NCBI GenBank assembly: GCA_944386755.1
Contig: CALXCF010000003.1
Coordinates: 41,442-105,441, forward strand
DNA from: an uncultured Clostridia bacterium
GTDB taxonomy: Bacteria; Bacillota; Clostridia; TANB77; CAG-508
Length of the DNA: 64,000 nt
Direction: 5' to 3'
This document shows, piece after piece, positions 1 through 8,229 of the stretch (position 1 is the stretch's first letter; every line of letters begins with the position of its first letter). The notes beneath the pieces were generated by a model. It was given only the letters and a program-made list of their open reading frames with translations, did not search any database and was not told the DNA's origin. The position numbers and the translations under genes are program-made.

Positions 1-499
<499 letters not shown>

Positions 500-570
500 T
501 CAAGATTTTCAATAAATTGCTTAGATTTGTTTGCTATTCTCTAAGGTCCGTCCCTAAATCCCTGTTTTTA

Positions 571-598
571 GGGATTTTTAGGACCGTCCCCTAATCCC
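571..598 (-). repeat. Hairpin repeat of the GGGACG-loop family, copy 2, over the ATPase stop codon
   Basis: On the minus strand GGGATT (593-598) pairs with AATCCC (571-576) around a loop containing AGGGGACGGTCC. A second half copy with GGGACGGACC follows at 545-563. The element supplies the last codons and TAG stop (591-593) of the P-type ATPase gene and could act as its terminator. Confidence 0.55.
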
Positions 599-3317
599 CT
601 TTTACAGTATTTATTTTAAATAACTTAAATAGTTCTACTATTATTAATGGCGCTATAATTAATCCAATTAATTCAACAATATTTTCTGTTGGTAATACTG
701 GTATACTAAATACATTTCTTAATGCTGGTACAAGTAATATTATTAACATTAAAGCTGCAGAACCAAGTGTTGCCCATATTAGCTTGCTATTGCCTTTTAT
801 TCCTGTTTTAAATATTGATAATTTATTATTTCTTATACTATATACATGCACTAGTTCTGAAAAAGCAAGTGTTACAAATGCCATTGTTTGTCCTACTTCA
901 ATTTTTGATTCATCTAATGTTAATCCATCTATTGGTGTAGTTGTTGTAGCTAATCCTATCATAAATGCTGCAAGTGTTAGTAATCCTATCATTACTCCTT
1001 GATAGATTACTCTCCATGTCATTCCTTTTGTAAATACTCCTTTTCCTGGTTTATTTGGTTTTCTATTCATTATGTCTTTATTTGCTGGGTCAAATGCTAA
1101 TGCTAATGCTGGTAAAGAGTCTGTTACTAGGTTTATCCATAATATGTGTATTGGTAATAAAATTTCTAAATGTGCTATATCTGTTATTCCAAACCAATTT
1201 GCAAATAATGGTGTACATAATGTTGCTAAAAATAATACTACAATTTCTCCAACGTTACTTGATAATAAAAATTGTATTACTTTTAAGATATTATCATAAA
1301 TACGTCTACCTTCTTCTACTGCTGATACTATTGTTGCAAAGTTGTCATCTGTTAATATCACATCTGCTGCTTCTTTTGCAACATCTGTTCCTACAATTCC
1401 CATTGCACATCCTATATCAGATGTTTTTAATGCTGGACTATCATTTACTCCATCACCTGTCATAGCAACTATTTCGCCATTTTTTTGCCATGCTTTTACT
1501 ATTCTTACTTTATGCTCTGGTGAAACTCTAGCATATACTGAATAATGTCTTACATTTTTCTCTAAATCTTCATCTGACATTTTTTCTAATTCTGTACCTG
1601 TTATTGCTTCATCTTCATTTTCTAATATTCCTAATTTTTTAGCTATTGCTGTTGCTGTAATTTTATGATCTCCTGTTATCATTACTGTTTTGATTCCTGC
1701 TGTTTTACATTTTTCTACTGCTTTTTTAGCTTCTTCTCTAGGGGGGTCAATCATTCCTACCATTCCAATAAATATTAAGTCATTTTCTATTGATTCCATT
1801 TCTTCTTTTGATGGTTCATGGTCTATTTCTTTATATGCTCCGGCAAGTACTCTTAAAGCTTCTTTTGCCATTATTTCATTATTTTCTCTTATTGTTTTTG
1901 TATAATTTTCTAAGTCTTGTTTTATTTCTCCATTTAAAAGATAGCTATTACATCTATTTAATAATTCATCTACTCCACCTTTTGTAAATACAACATATTT
2001 TCCATTTACTTTATTTACTGTTGTCATTAATTTTCTATCTGAATCGAATGGTATTTCCTCTACACGTGGCATTTGGTCATATATACTTGGGTCAAAGTCT
2101 AATCTAAATGCCATATCTACTAAAGCTGTTTCTGTTGGATCTCCTGTTAGTGTTCCATCTTTTGAAATTTTTGTATCATTACAAAACATATTTACATATA
2201 CTAATTTTTTAATATCTTCAGTGATATTGTTTTTATATTCCTCTAAATCTTTTGTTTCTGAATTTATAAAGATTTTTTCTACTGTCATTTTATTTTGTGT
2301 TAAAGTTCCTGTTTTATCTGAACAAATTACTGTTGCACTTCCTAAAGTTTCAACTGCTGGAAGTCTTTTTACAATTGCATTCCTTTTAACCATTTTTTGA
2401 ACACCAATTGCAAGTACTATTGTAGATACTGCAACTAGACCTTCTGGTATTGCTGCAACTGCAAGTGATACTGCTGTCATAAACATATGGATTGGTTCTT
2501 TTCCTTGTATTAAACCAACTATGAATATAAATACACAAATTACCAATGCTGCAATTCCTAATGTCTTTCCTAATTTATTTAATTTATCTTGAAGAGGTGT
2601 AGTTTGTTCATCTGCTTGATTTATCATTCCAGCTATTTTTCCAACTTCTGTTGTCATTCCTGTTTCAACTACTATTCCTTTTCCTCTACCATATGTTACT
2701 AAACTTGATGAAAATAACATATTTAGTCTATCTCCTAAACTTGTTTCTTCATCATCTATTTTTTCTGTTGTTTTTTCAACTGGTACTGATTCTCCTGTTA
2801 ATGATGCTTCTTGCGATTTTAAATTTACTGCTTCAATGATCCTTAAATCTGCTGGAATATAGTCTCCTGTATCTAAGACTACTATATCTCCTGGTACTAA
2901 TTCTTTTGCTGGAATTACTGTTACTTCTCCATTTCTAATTACTTTTGATGCATGGTCTGTTAGTTTTTGAAGTGCCTCTAATGATTTTTCGGCTTTTGCT
3001 TCTTGAGTTACTCCTATTATTGCATTTACTACAACAACTATTAATATTATTATTGTATCTGTTATTCCTTCTCCTTCTGCAACTCCAACTACTCCAGATA
3101 CTATTGCTGCAATAATTAATACAATTATTGAGAAGTCTTTAAATTGGTCTAAAAATTTTTGAAATAAACTTTTTTTCTTTTTTGATTTCAATTCATTTAG
3201 TCCATATTTTTCTCTTCTTTTTGCAACCTCCTCAGTTGTTAGTCCTTTTTCTAGATTTGTCTCTAGTTCTTTTTCTACTTCTTTAACATCCTTTTGAAAC
3301 CAATTGCTATTTTGCAA
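591..3317 (-). CDS. P-type Ca2+/Mn2+-transporting ATPase (P2 type)
   Basis: Membrane cation pump of about 908 residues, the usual length for SERCA/PMCA-like bacterial ATPases. Visible motifs are TGES (about 174-177, actuator), PEGL in M4 (291-294, ion site), DKTGTLT with the phosphorylated Asp (334-340), KGG (446-448, nucleotide binding), TGD (548-550) and GDGVND (621-626). Ten or so hydrophobic segments are spread in the usual 4+6 pattern. The start is TTG at 3315-3317, placed by AAGGAG ten bases upstream; the ATG a few bases upstream is out of frame and quickly stops. A yybP-ykoY-like leader precedes it, and pumps of this type under that riboswitch export Mn2+, so Mn2+ is a likely substrate beside Ca2+. 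The last two codons come from an inserted repeat. Confidence 0.9.
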   Translation of the reverse strand: MQNSNWFQKDVKEVEKELETNLEKGLTTEEVAKRREKYGLNELKSKKKKSLFQKFLDQFKDFSIIVLIIAAIVSGVVGVAEGEGITDTIIILIVVVVNAIIGVTQEAKAEKSLEALQKLTDHASKVIRNGEVTVIPAKELVPGDIVVLDTGDYIPADLRIIEAVNLKSQEASLTGESVPVEKTTEKIDDEETSLGDRLNMLFSSSLVTYGRGKGIVVETGMTTEVGKIAGMINQADEQTTPLQDKLNKLGKTLGIAALVICVFIFIVGLIQGKEPIHMFMTAVSLAVAAIPEGLVAVSTIVLAIGVQKMVKRNAIVKRLPAVETLGSATVICSDKTGTLTQNKMTVEKIFINSETKDLEEYKNNITEDIKKLVYVNMFCNDTKISKDGTLTGDPTETALVDMAFRLDFDPSIYDQMPRVEEIPFDSDRKLMTTVNKVNGKYVVFTKGGVDELLNRCNSYLLNGEIKQDLENYTKTIRENNEIMAKEALRVLAGAYKEIDHEPSKEEMESIENDLIFIGMVGMIDPPREEAKKAVEKCKTAGIKTVMITGDHKITATAIAKKLGILENEDEAITGTELEKMSDEDLEKNVRHYSVYARVSPEHKVRIVKAWQKNGEIVAMTGDGVNDSPALKTSDIGCAMGIVGTDVAKEAADVILTDDNFATIVSAVEEGRRIYDNILKVIQFLLSSNVGEIVVLFLATLCTPLFANWFGITDIAHLEILLPIHILWINLVTDSLPALALAFDPANKDIMNRKPNKPGKGVFTKGMTWRVIYQGVMIGLLTLAAFMIGLATTTTPIDGLTLDESKIEVGQTMAFVTLAFSELVHVYSIRNNKLSIFKTGIKGNSKLIWATLGSAALMLIILLVPALRNVFSIPVLPTENIVELIGLIIAPLIIVELFKLFKINTVKGD

Positions 3318-3375
3318 TTTTCATCAACTCCTTATTTATATATTGTATATTTTAAACAATTTTGTAAATAATATT

Positions 3376-3530
3376 ATAAAAATATAAAAGAGACTTTTAA
3401 AAGGTTGTACAAATTTTGATTTGTGTCTCCTTTTAAAAGTCTCGCTTACTATTTATTTTAGCTTACTAACCAGATACTTTTTGAATATCGCGTCTGTTGA
3501 TTAGTAATTTTAAGCTACTCCCTTTTAATT
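3376..3530 (-). promoter_or_regulatory. yybP-ykoY-like (Mn2+) riboswitch with terminator
   Basis: The minus strand carries AAAAGGGAGTAGC (3514-3526), then ATCAACAGACGCGA, a TTACTAA/TTAGTAA hairpin and GCGAGACTTTT (from 3445). These match the remembered conserved blocks of the yybP-ykoY family. GAGACTTTTAAAAGG (3429-3443) can instead pair with CCTTTTAAAAGTCTC (3390-3404) in a perfect 15-bp stem followed by TTTTATATTTTT, an intrinsic terminator. The two folds exclude each other, as expected for transcriptional control that turns the ATPase gene on when Mn2+ binds. The assignment is from memory of the consensus and no covariance search was run. Confidence 0.75.
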
Positions 3531-3547
3531 CTATTTCATACTATATT

Positions 3548-3558
3548 TGGTGACCCCT
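3548..3558 (-). repeat. Distal att-like repeat (tRNA-Glu 3' end copy)
   Basis: The 11-mer TGGTGACCCCT is identical to the end of tRNA-Glu at 12000-12010. The flanking bases differ and no other tRNA part is present, so it is a repeat rather than a tRNA remnant. It lies just upstream of the ATPase riboswitch. Confidence 0.55.
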
Positions 3559-3733
3559 GCCATATCATAACCTCTACAACACCTGAAATCACTATGTTTT
3601 CATTTCTTATTGAGAGTTAATATGTAAGGTTTTAATTTATACTTTATTAATTCCTTTTAATCTTTCTTACTATTTTTTACAATTATAACATTCTATTTTA
3701 AAAATCAATAATGATATACTATTAATTTGCAAA

Positions 3734-4054
3734 TTAAGCTACTTTTATCCCCGTATTCATAACTTCTTGAACAAAAGGATTTGAAGCACTTATATAATCC
3801 TCTGTTGATATTGGGTGTGGCTCTATTCGTGTATCTATCTTCCAAGTTAAACCTATTAGCTTTGCACCATCTTCAATAATATCATTAAAATCACTTGAAA
3901 CAATTGCTATATCTATATCACTCTCTTCATTTTCTGTTCCTTTTGCATAAGAACCAAACAATATAATTGCCTCTATCTTATAATATTGACTTATCTTTTC
4001 TATATATTTTTGTATAGATTCCATTATTGATTTTTCAATAAACTTTTTAGCCAT
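3734..4054 (-). CDS. mntA: MNT-type minimal nucleotidyltransferase (antitoxin of HEPN/MNT pair)
   Basis: A 106-residue protein with the nucleotidyltransferase signature GSYAKG (residues 34-39) followed by SDIDI (metal-binding Asp at about 46 and 48) and a later IDTRIEP segment. In HEPN/MNT modules the MNT protein neutralises the HEPN RNase, in studied cases by adding AMP to it. The gene overlaps the end of the HEPN gene by 31 bases and has its own GAGGAGG ribosome binding site, a typical two-gene toxin-antitoxin layout. It lies at the left end of the mobile island, where it may help retain the island. Confidence 0.85.
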   Translation of the reverse strand: MAKKFIEKSIMESIQKYIEKISQYYKIEAIILFGSYAKGTENEESDIDIAIVSSDFNDIIEDGAKLIGLTWKIDTRIEPHPISTEDYISASNPFVQEVMNTGIKVA

Positions 4055-4425
4055 ATTCTAACCTCCTCAATATTTTTTATTTGCATAGCAGTATATTCAT
4101 CAGTACATTTTTTGTTGAAACTCTCTTTATAATCATCATATCTTGCACTTATATTAAACTGTGTAATTATTTGTAATTTTTCAACTTGCTCATCTGTTAA
4201 ATCTAAATTGCATTTTTCGGCAAGAGCTAATAAGTTATGAGATTTCATTGTATATGGATTTTCTTTATTGTTTTTTGCATATAACCCTTTTAATAACTTC
4301 TCTACTACCAAATGACCAAAAAATAAACTGTAACTATTTTTTTTACCTTTATATAAATATTTCATTACATTATAATCTTCTTCACTACTATTTATCCAAT
4401 ATTCCATTAAATTAATATTATCCAT
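4024..4425 (-). CDS. hepT: HEPN domain protein (toxin of HEPN/MNT pair)
   Basis: A 133-residue all-helical protein with the HEPN pattern: SSEEDYNVMKYLYKGKKNSYSLFFGHLVVEKLLKG near the N-terminus and ISARYDDY near residue 95. HEPN proteins paired with MNT partners are RNases or inactive relatives. The classic R-x4-6-H active site is not obvious here; Arg-Tyr at about 96-97 is the best conserved part, so activity is uncertain. It is the first gene of the pair, with GGTAGGTGG before the ATG. Family confidence is good because of the fused context with the nucleotidyltransferase. Confidence 0.8.
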   Translation of the reverse strand: MDNINLMEYWINSSEEDYNVMKYLYKGKKNSYSLFFGHLVVEKLLKGLYAKNNKENPYTMKSHNLLALAEKCNLDLTDEQVEKLQIITQFNISARYDDYKESFNKKCTDEYTAMQIKNIEEVRIWLKSLLKNQ

Positions 4426-4536
4426 TTATACCACCTACCTCTATAAAAGTTATCATTATTATAGCATTATTTATAATAATTTACTATAAAATTATAAAAA
4501 TTTTCAGAGAAATTTTATAAAATATTAAATTTTCTT

Positions 4537-4575
4537 AACCTTAATCACTATCATCAATTAGGAGTGATTAAGGTT
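4537..4575. terminator. 13-bp perfect stem-loop upstream of the HEPN gene
   Basis: AACCTTAATCACT (4537-4549) pairs perfectly with AGTGATTAAGGTT (4563-4575) over a 13-nt loop, followed by TTTTATATAA on the plus strand. It could be a terminator or a cruciform. No gene reads into it from the left, so the role is unclear. Confidence 0.4.
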
Positions 4576-4600
4576 TTATATAAAATACATCTATTAATAA

Positions 4601-4665
4601 TTATTAATATTTTCTAATATTTTTAATTATTTTATAAAAATTATTAATATTTCTAAATATTTTTT
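4601..4665. repeat. Two AT-rich direct repeats
   Basis: TTATTAATATTTTCTAATAT (4601-4620) recurs 40 bases on as TTATTAATATTTCTAAATAT (4641-4660), both followed by a T run. They lie between the HEPN promoter region and the oriT-like hairpins. They could be remnants of iterons or protein sites of the mobilisable element, or just AT-rich drift. Confidence 0.35.
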
Positions 4666-4701
4666 GCTAATTTTTACATTAATTAGTTTACAAAAATAGT
4701 C

Positions 4702-4770
4702 ATAGGGCTTTGCCCTATCAAACAGAACACTTTCGCATGAAAGTGTTCTAATATGTTATAACACTTAAAC
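4702..4770 (+). other. oriT-like hairpin region upstream of the MobV relic
   Basis: Three dyads lie in 70 bases: ATAGGGC/GCCCTAT (4702-4718, 3-nt loop), AGAACACTTTC/GAAAGTGTTCT (4724-4749, 4-nt loop) and AGTGTT/AACACT across the last arm to about 4765. A relaxase gene of the MobV type starts 40 bases downstream. MobV origins of transfer are small inverted repeats just upstream of mob, so an oriT or its remnant is a reasonable reading. Inference from position and structure only. Confidence 0.5.
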
Positions 4771-4808
4771 ATTTTCAAAAAAAATAAATTATTAGGAGGT
4801 ATTTAATC

Positions 4809-5288
4809 ATGAGTTATGCAATTATAATAAATACTAACTATAAAATGAAAAACTTACCTGGTATATATAGACATAATGAAAGAAAAAATACTAATTATTC
4901 TAATAAAGATATTAACAAAAGTAAGTCAAAAGAAAACTATTCGATAAAATCTCCTTCTACTACTTATACTAAACTATTTCAATTAATTAAAGAAAAATAC
5001 AATTTAAAAGGACAAATTAAATCTGTAAGTAATGTCGCTTGTGAATATATAATTACATCTGATAAGGATTTTTTTGATAATATTGGCATAGAAGAAACAA
5101 AAAGATTTTTTAAGTCTGCATATTCTTTTGTCTGTAATTAGAAGCAAGAAAACTTATCTTTAAGAAAAAGAATAACAAAACTTAAAAATTATATAAAAAA
5201 TATATTTCACATTTTGCAAACCTGTTTTAATATTCCTAAAAAAACTTTTCTAAATCTTTTATCTAATCATGAAAAATATATTAAATAA
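4809..5288 (+). pseudogene. MobV (Mob_Pre) relaxase, internally deleted and with in-frame stop
   Basis: The first 45 residues match the MobV start (MSYAI..., then N-x-Y-S-N-K-D-I-N and ENYSIK). Residues 75-110 match a segment further on (ACEYIITSDKDFFDNIG, then KRFFKSAYSF). The part between and the HxH metal site of the relaxase are missing. After a TAG at 5139-5141 the same frame stays open for 48 codons, reading KQENLSLRKRITKLKNYIKN and on, like the coiled-coil C-terminus of MobV proteins. So an N-terminal and a C-terminal piece survive with an internal deletion and an amber codon. A good ribosome binding site (AGGAGG) remains. It marks the island as derived from a mobilisable plasmid or element. 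Confidence 0.7.
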
Positions 5289-5392
5289 TAAATACAATTT
5301 ATATATATGTTTATTTTCGACAATATAGTATTGCCTTTTACTATGTGATTTTATTATAGAATAATATAAAATTTATTAGGAGTTTATGTGTT

Positions 5393-5650
5393 ATGAGTGG
5401 TAGTAAAAAGTTAAATAATAAATCAAATGTAATTTCTGAAAATTTTAAAAGATTTAGACAAGAAAGTGGATATTCACAAAGCAAATTATGTGAAAAATTA
5501 GAATTAATGGGACTACAATTATATAAAGCTGATATTTATTCAATAGAACATAATAAACGCTCTGTAAAAGATTTTGAACTATTAGCTTTTTCTATTGTAT
5601 TTAATAAACCTCTTACAGAATTTTTCAAAGGTGTTAAAGATTTTGAATAA
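5393..5650 (+). CDS. Small XRE-family HTH regulator 1
   Basis: An 85-residue protein with one HTH_XRE domain: NFKRFRQESGYSQSKLCEKLELMGLQ forms helices 1-3 and SIEHNKRSVKDFELLAFSIV the C-terminal half. It closely resembles XRE regulator 2 at 10.2 kb, sharing the pattern S-V-K-D-F-E-L-x-A. The two genes bracket the DGR genes. AGGAG lies ten bases before the ATG and a stem-loop terminator follows at 5691. A role as local repressor of the DGR or island genes is inference. Confidence 0.8.
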   Translation: MSGSKKLNNKSNVISENFKRFRQESGYSQSKLCEKLELMGLQLYKADIYSIEHNKRSVKDFELLAFSIVFNKPLTEFFKGVKDFE

Positions 5651-5690
5651 TGATAAGAAAAATATATTATAAAAACTGAAACTATTTATT

Positions 5691-5735
5691 TGAATGTAGT
5701 TAATACAAAATTAGCTACATTCATTTTTTATTTTT
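5691..5735 (+). terminator. Terminator after XRE regulator 1
   Basis: TGAATGTAG (5691-5699) pairs with CTACATTCA (5715-5723) and is followed by TTTTTTATTTTT. The loop holds the stop codon of the convergent gene at 5711. Confidence 0.65.
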
Positions 5736-6028
5736 AAACCATCTATTACCCCTATTTTATATGCAATATATTTTTCTTCTTCTACATATATATTTTTTGC
5801 CTTTTCTAATTTTTTATCAATACTTTTCTTACATAAACTTAAAGATAAAAAACTTTTACCTTTCTCCATATTTTCAAGATATTTTAAATAAACTTTCTTT
5901 CTATTTTTTATATCTAATTTAATATCTTCTAATTTATTATACTTATCTAAAATATCTAATATATCAATAAATTGAGCTATCATAAAAATTTCATTATCAT
6001 TTAATTCTTTTTTAATATTATTATCCAT
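5711..6028 (-). CDS. Hypothetical helical protein in the DGR island
   Basis: I do not recognise this 105-residue protein. It is Lys/Glu/Ile-rich, predicted all-helical, with the middle segment LDILDKYNKLEDIKLDIKN and a cluster SFLSLSLCKKS. The start is set at ATG 6026-6028, because the in-frame TTG at 6043 overlaps the GGAG site that serves this ATG. It is divergent from the MutS-like/RT operon and shares its promoter region. Position suggests an accessory or regulatory part of the DGR. It is not clearly Avd, since another gene fits Avd better. Confidence 0.55.
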   Translation of the reverse strand: MDNNIKKELNDNEIFMIAQFIDILDILDKYNKLEDIKLDIKNRKKVYLKYLENMEKGKSFLSLSLCKKSIDKKLEKAKNIYVEEEKYIAYKIGVIDGLKIKNECS

Positions 6029-6079
6029 TTTCTTCAACTCCAACTTTTTTTATAAATTTTATCATTTTTATAATATTTT

Positions 6080-6111
6080 GGCAAGACTTTCTTGCCGTTT
6101 TATGTTATAAT
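6080..6111 (+). promoter_or_regulatory. Operator-like dyad and -10 box before the MutS-like/RT operon
   Basis: GGCAAGA-CTT-TCTTGCC (6080-6096) is a 7-bp dyad in otherwise AT-rich DNA, and TATAAT follows at 6106-6111. A repressor bound to the dyad would cover the region where the -35 element should be. Candidate binding site for one of the two XRE proteins (inference). Confidence 0.45.
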
Positions 6112-6156
6112 ATTTTTGAAAATTTAATTTTTAATATTACTATTGGAGGTTTTAAG

Positions 6157-6576
6157 TTGAGTAAATTATATAATACATATCTTGAATTAAAGAAACAAGA
6201 TGAAGAAATAATATATTTATTTAAAAGTGGTATATTTTTTATTGCACTTGATAATGATGCTTATACTTTATCTAAATTTTTTCATTTTAAAATAGCAAAT
6301 TTAACTGATAATGTTGTAAAATGTGGATTTCCTTGTGCTAGTTTTAATAAATATTCTAAATTATTTTTATTACATCATTTAAAAATAAAAATAATAGAAC
6401 TAGATAATAAAGTTGTATATCAATTTAAAGACTATGTACTAAATATAAAAATAACAGAACTATTAAATGATATAAAATCTATCGATATCAACACATTATC
6501 TATTCAAGAAGCCTATCAGTTTATAGAAAATCTAAAAAACAAAGTAAATAAAATTAATAATGAGGATATTATCTAA
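6157..6576 (+). CDS. MutS domain I-like (MSL) DGR accessory protein 1
   Basis: A 139-residue protein resembling the N-terminal mismatch-recognition domain of MutS: YLFKSGIFFIALDNDAYTLS corresponds to MutS FYRMGDFYELFxDDA, and VVKCGFPCASFNKY to the MAGIPYHAVxxY segment. The Phe-x-Glu DNA-reading motif is replaced by F-F-I. No other MutS domain is present. The start is TTG 6157, with GGAGG seven bases upstream. The stop overlaps the start of the reverse transcriptase by one base (TAATG), so the two are translationally coupled. MutS-like accessory genes have been described beside some DGRs; the function is unknown. Confidence 0.7.
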   Translation: MSKLYNTYLELKKQDEEIIYLFKSGIFFIALDNDAYTLSKFFHFKIANLTDNVVKCGFPCASFNKYSKLFLLHHLKIKIIELDNKVVYQFKDYVLNIKITELLNDIKSIDINTLSIQEAYQFIENLKNKVNKINNEDII

Positions 6577-7529
6577 TGAAAAGAAAAGGATATTTATATC
6601 AAAATTTGTACAAATTTGAAAATATACAAAATGCTTTTAATGAAGTATGTAAAAATACAAAAAACAAGAAAAAAGTTGCTAGATTTAAGGAATATAAATG
6701 TATATATATTTCAAGAATATATAACATATTACAAACAAAAACATATAAACCTGGTCCATATAATGTATTTACAATATATGAACCAAAGAAAAGAAGAATT
6801 GTAAGCCAAAACATGCAAGATAAAGTTATAAATCATTTAGTGGCAAGACATATACTTTATCCTGCACTTCTTCCTTGTCTTTTAGATGTAAATGTTGCAA
6901 GTAGAAAAGGATTAGGTACAAGTAAAGGCATTAGATTAACCATGAATTTTCATAGAATTTGTAAAGTAAAATATAAAACTTACTATATATTAAAATGTGA
7001 TATTAGTAAATTCTTTGCAAGTATAAATCATGATATTTTAAAAGAAAAATTAAGAAAAAGAATTAAAGATAAAGATGCTTTAAAAATTGTTTTTGATATT
7101 ATTGATATTGAAGAAAATGGACTTTCAATTGGTGCAATGACAAGTCAAATCCTTGCCATATTTTATTTAAATGACACGGATCACTTTATTAAAGAAACAT
7201 TGAAAATTAAATACTTTTTAAGGTATCAAGATGATTTTTTGCTGTTTCATCCTTCAAAACAATATTTAAAATATTGTTTAAATGAACTAGAAAAGTTTTT
7301 AGAAAAGGAAAAATTAACATTAAACAAAAAGACTAGAATTTACAAAAGTACAAATAAATTTATCTTTCTAGGTAGAAAACCTAATGGGAATTATGCTAAA
7401 TTTAGAGATGTTAGAAGAAAGATTAAAAAGAGAATTTATTTATACAGAACAGGACAAATACAGCTCTCTGGTCTTATTAGCTCTATTATATGTTATAAAC
7501 ACTTATGTAAAAAAGGTAGTAACTACTAA
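6576..7529 (+). CDS. DGR-type reverse transcriptase
   Basis: A 317-residue reverse transcriptase that makes adenine-mutagenised cDNA from the template repeat. Motifs: PKKRRIVSQNMQDKVINH (about 70-87), the ILKCDISKFFASI block with catalytic Asp 142, IGAMTSQ (185-191) and YQDD (217-220). The I-G-x-x-x-S-Q form instead of Q-G-x-x-x-S-P is the hallmark of DGR reverse transcriptases and separates them from group II intron enzymes. No maturase or endonuclease domain follows. The template repeat lies 180 bases downstream on the opposite strand. The gene ends inside a small GGTAGTAA/TTACTACC hairpin (7515-7542). All catalytic Asp residues are present, so the enzyme looks intact. Confidence 0.93.
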   Translation: MKRKGYLYQNLYKFENIQNAFNEVCKNTKNKKKVARFKEYKCIYISRIYNILQTKTYKPGPYNVFTIYEPKKRRIVSQNMQDKVINHLVARHILYPALLPCLLDVNVASRKGLGTSKGIRLTMNFHRICKVKYKTYYILKCDISKFFASINHDILKEKLRKRIKDKDALKIVFDIIDIEENGLSIGAMTSQILAIFYLNDTDHFIKETLKIKYFLRYQDDFLLFHPSKQYLKYCLNELEKFLEKEKLTLNKKTRIYKSTNKFIFLGRKPNGNYAKFRDVRRKIKKRIYLYRTGQIQLSGLISSIICYKHLCKKGSNY

Positions 7530-7708
7530 TCTAATTACTACCTTAAAAATAGTTATAAAATATACTCCCTTTCGAATACTAATACCTACTAACAAATATA
7601 TTTATCTATTTTTACTTTATACTTAAAAATTTTAAGTAATGGACATAGTTTGTTTCTATATTATCTCTTATACAATCATTAATTGTATAACCACAGTGTA
7701 TAGAAGCT

Positions 7709-7865
7709 ACTGGGCGAAAACCATTCGTATTACTGTTGTTGTTCGTGTTACCGTTAGAATTGACATTGCACAAGTTGTTGTTGTTCAAGTTACCAGAAGT
7801 GTTAACATTGCGTACATTGAAATTACTGTTGTTAGAGTTAGAGTTGACATTACGAGAGGCTAACC
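7709..7865 (-). repeat. DGR template repeat (TR)
   Basis: 157 bp that align without gaps to the variable repeat at 8796-8952. The 24 differences all fall at T on the plus strand, that is A in the transcript read on the minus strand. Read in the frame of the target gene the TR is full of AAY (Asn) codons, giving LASRNVNSNSNNSNFNV and so on up to GFRPV. The last 25 bases at the 7841-7865 end and the first 15 at 7709-7723 are identical to VR; the latter (TGGTTTTCGCCCAGT) is the expected initiation of mutagenic homology. It starts 19 bases after the avd stop codon and is antisense to the end of the RT region. Confidence 0.95.
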
Positions 7866-7884
7866 TTTAACAACTATGCCCTTT

Positions 7885-8229
7885 TTATTTTATACTTTTT
7901 ATCCAACCATTTGTATACTTGATTATATCTTCAATTCTATTGCCTAATTTAATATATTTTTTATTATTTATTATCATCTTGTCATAACATAAATTTAGTA
8001 AAAAATCTAAAATCTTAATCTTTGCAATTACTTTTTCTAAAAGTCCTTTTTTGTTTTCTACATTACTTGTAGTATTTGCTTCATAACATAATTCTAATAA
8101 ATCATAACTATTAGTTCTTATCCTATTTTTTAATTCTATATCTTTTTTTGAAAAATTACTTAATTCTTTATCTATTGCAATTATTAAATTTCTAATAAAA
8201 TTAATTACTTGGAACTTTTCTTCTTTCAT
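7885..8229 (-). CDS. avd: Avd-like DGR accessory protein
   Basis: A 114-residue, four-helix-type basic protein: KFQVINFIRNLIIAIDKELS, then a helix with RTNSYDLLELCYEANTT, then NKKGLLEKVIAKIKILDFLL and a last helix. This fits Avd, the four-helix bundle (S23-like family) that forms a pentamer and binds the RT and template RNA. It overlaps the upstream MutS-like gene by 29 bases and is followed directly by the template repeat, which is the usual avd-TR order. Family assignment rests on size, helical pattern and position; sequence similarity to Avd is low by eye. Confidence 0.7.
   Translation of the reverse strand: MKEEKFQVINFIRNLIIAIDKELSNFSKKDIELKNRIRTNSYDLLELCYEANTTSNVENKKGLLEKVIAKIKILDFLLNLCYDKMIINNKKYIKLGNRIEDIIKYTNGWIKSIK

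Noticed and set aside
3540-3600. Degenerate second tRNA-Glu gene
   Set aside because: Only the last 11 bases match; no acceptor partner, anticodon or T arm is found.
6576-7529. Reverse transcriptase as part of a group II intron or retron
   Set aside because: IGxxxSQ replaces QGxxxSP, there is no maturase/endonuclease domain and no intron domain V/VI fold nearby, and a TR/VR pair with adenine-only changes is present.
7639-7863. 74-codon plus-strand frame over the template repeat
   Set aside because: It reads through the TR on the antisense strand. The TR is a non-coding template and the Val/Arg-rich product is an artefact of the AAC/AAT repeats on the other strand.
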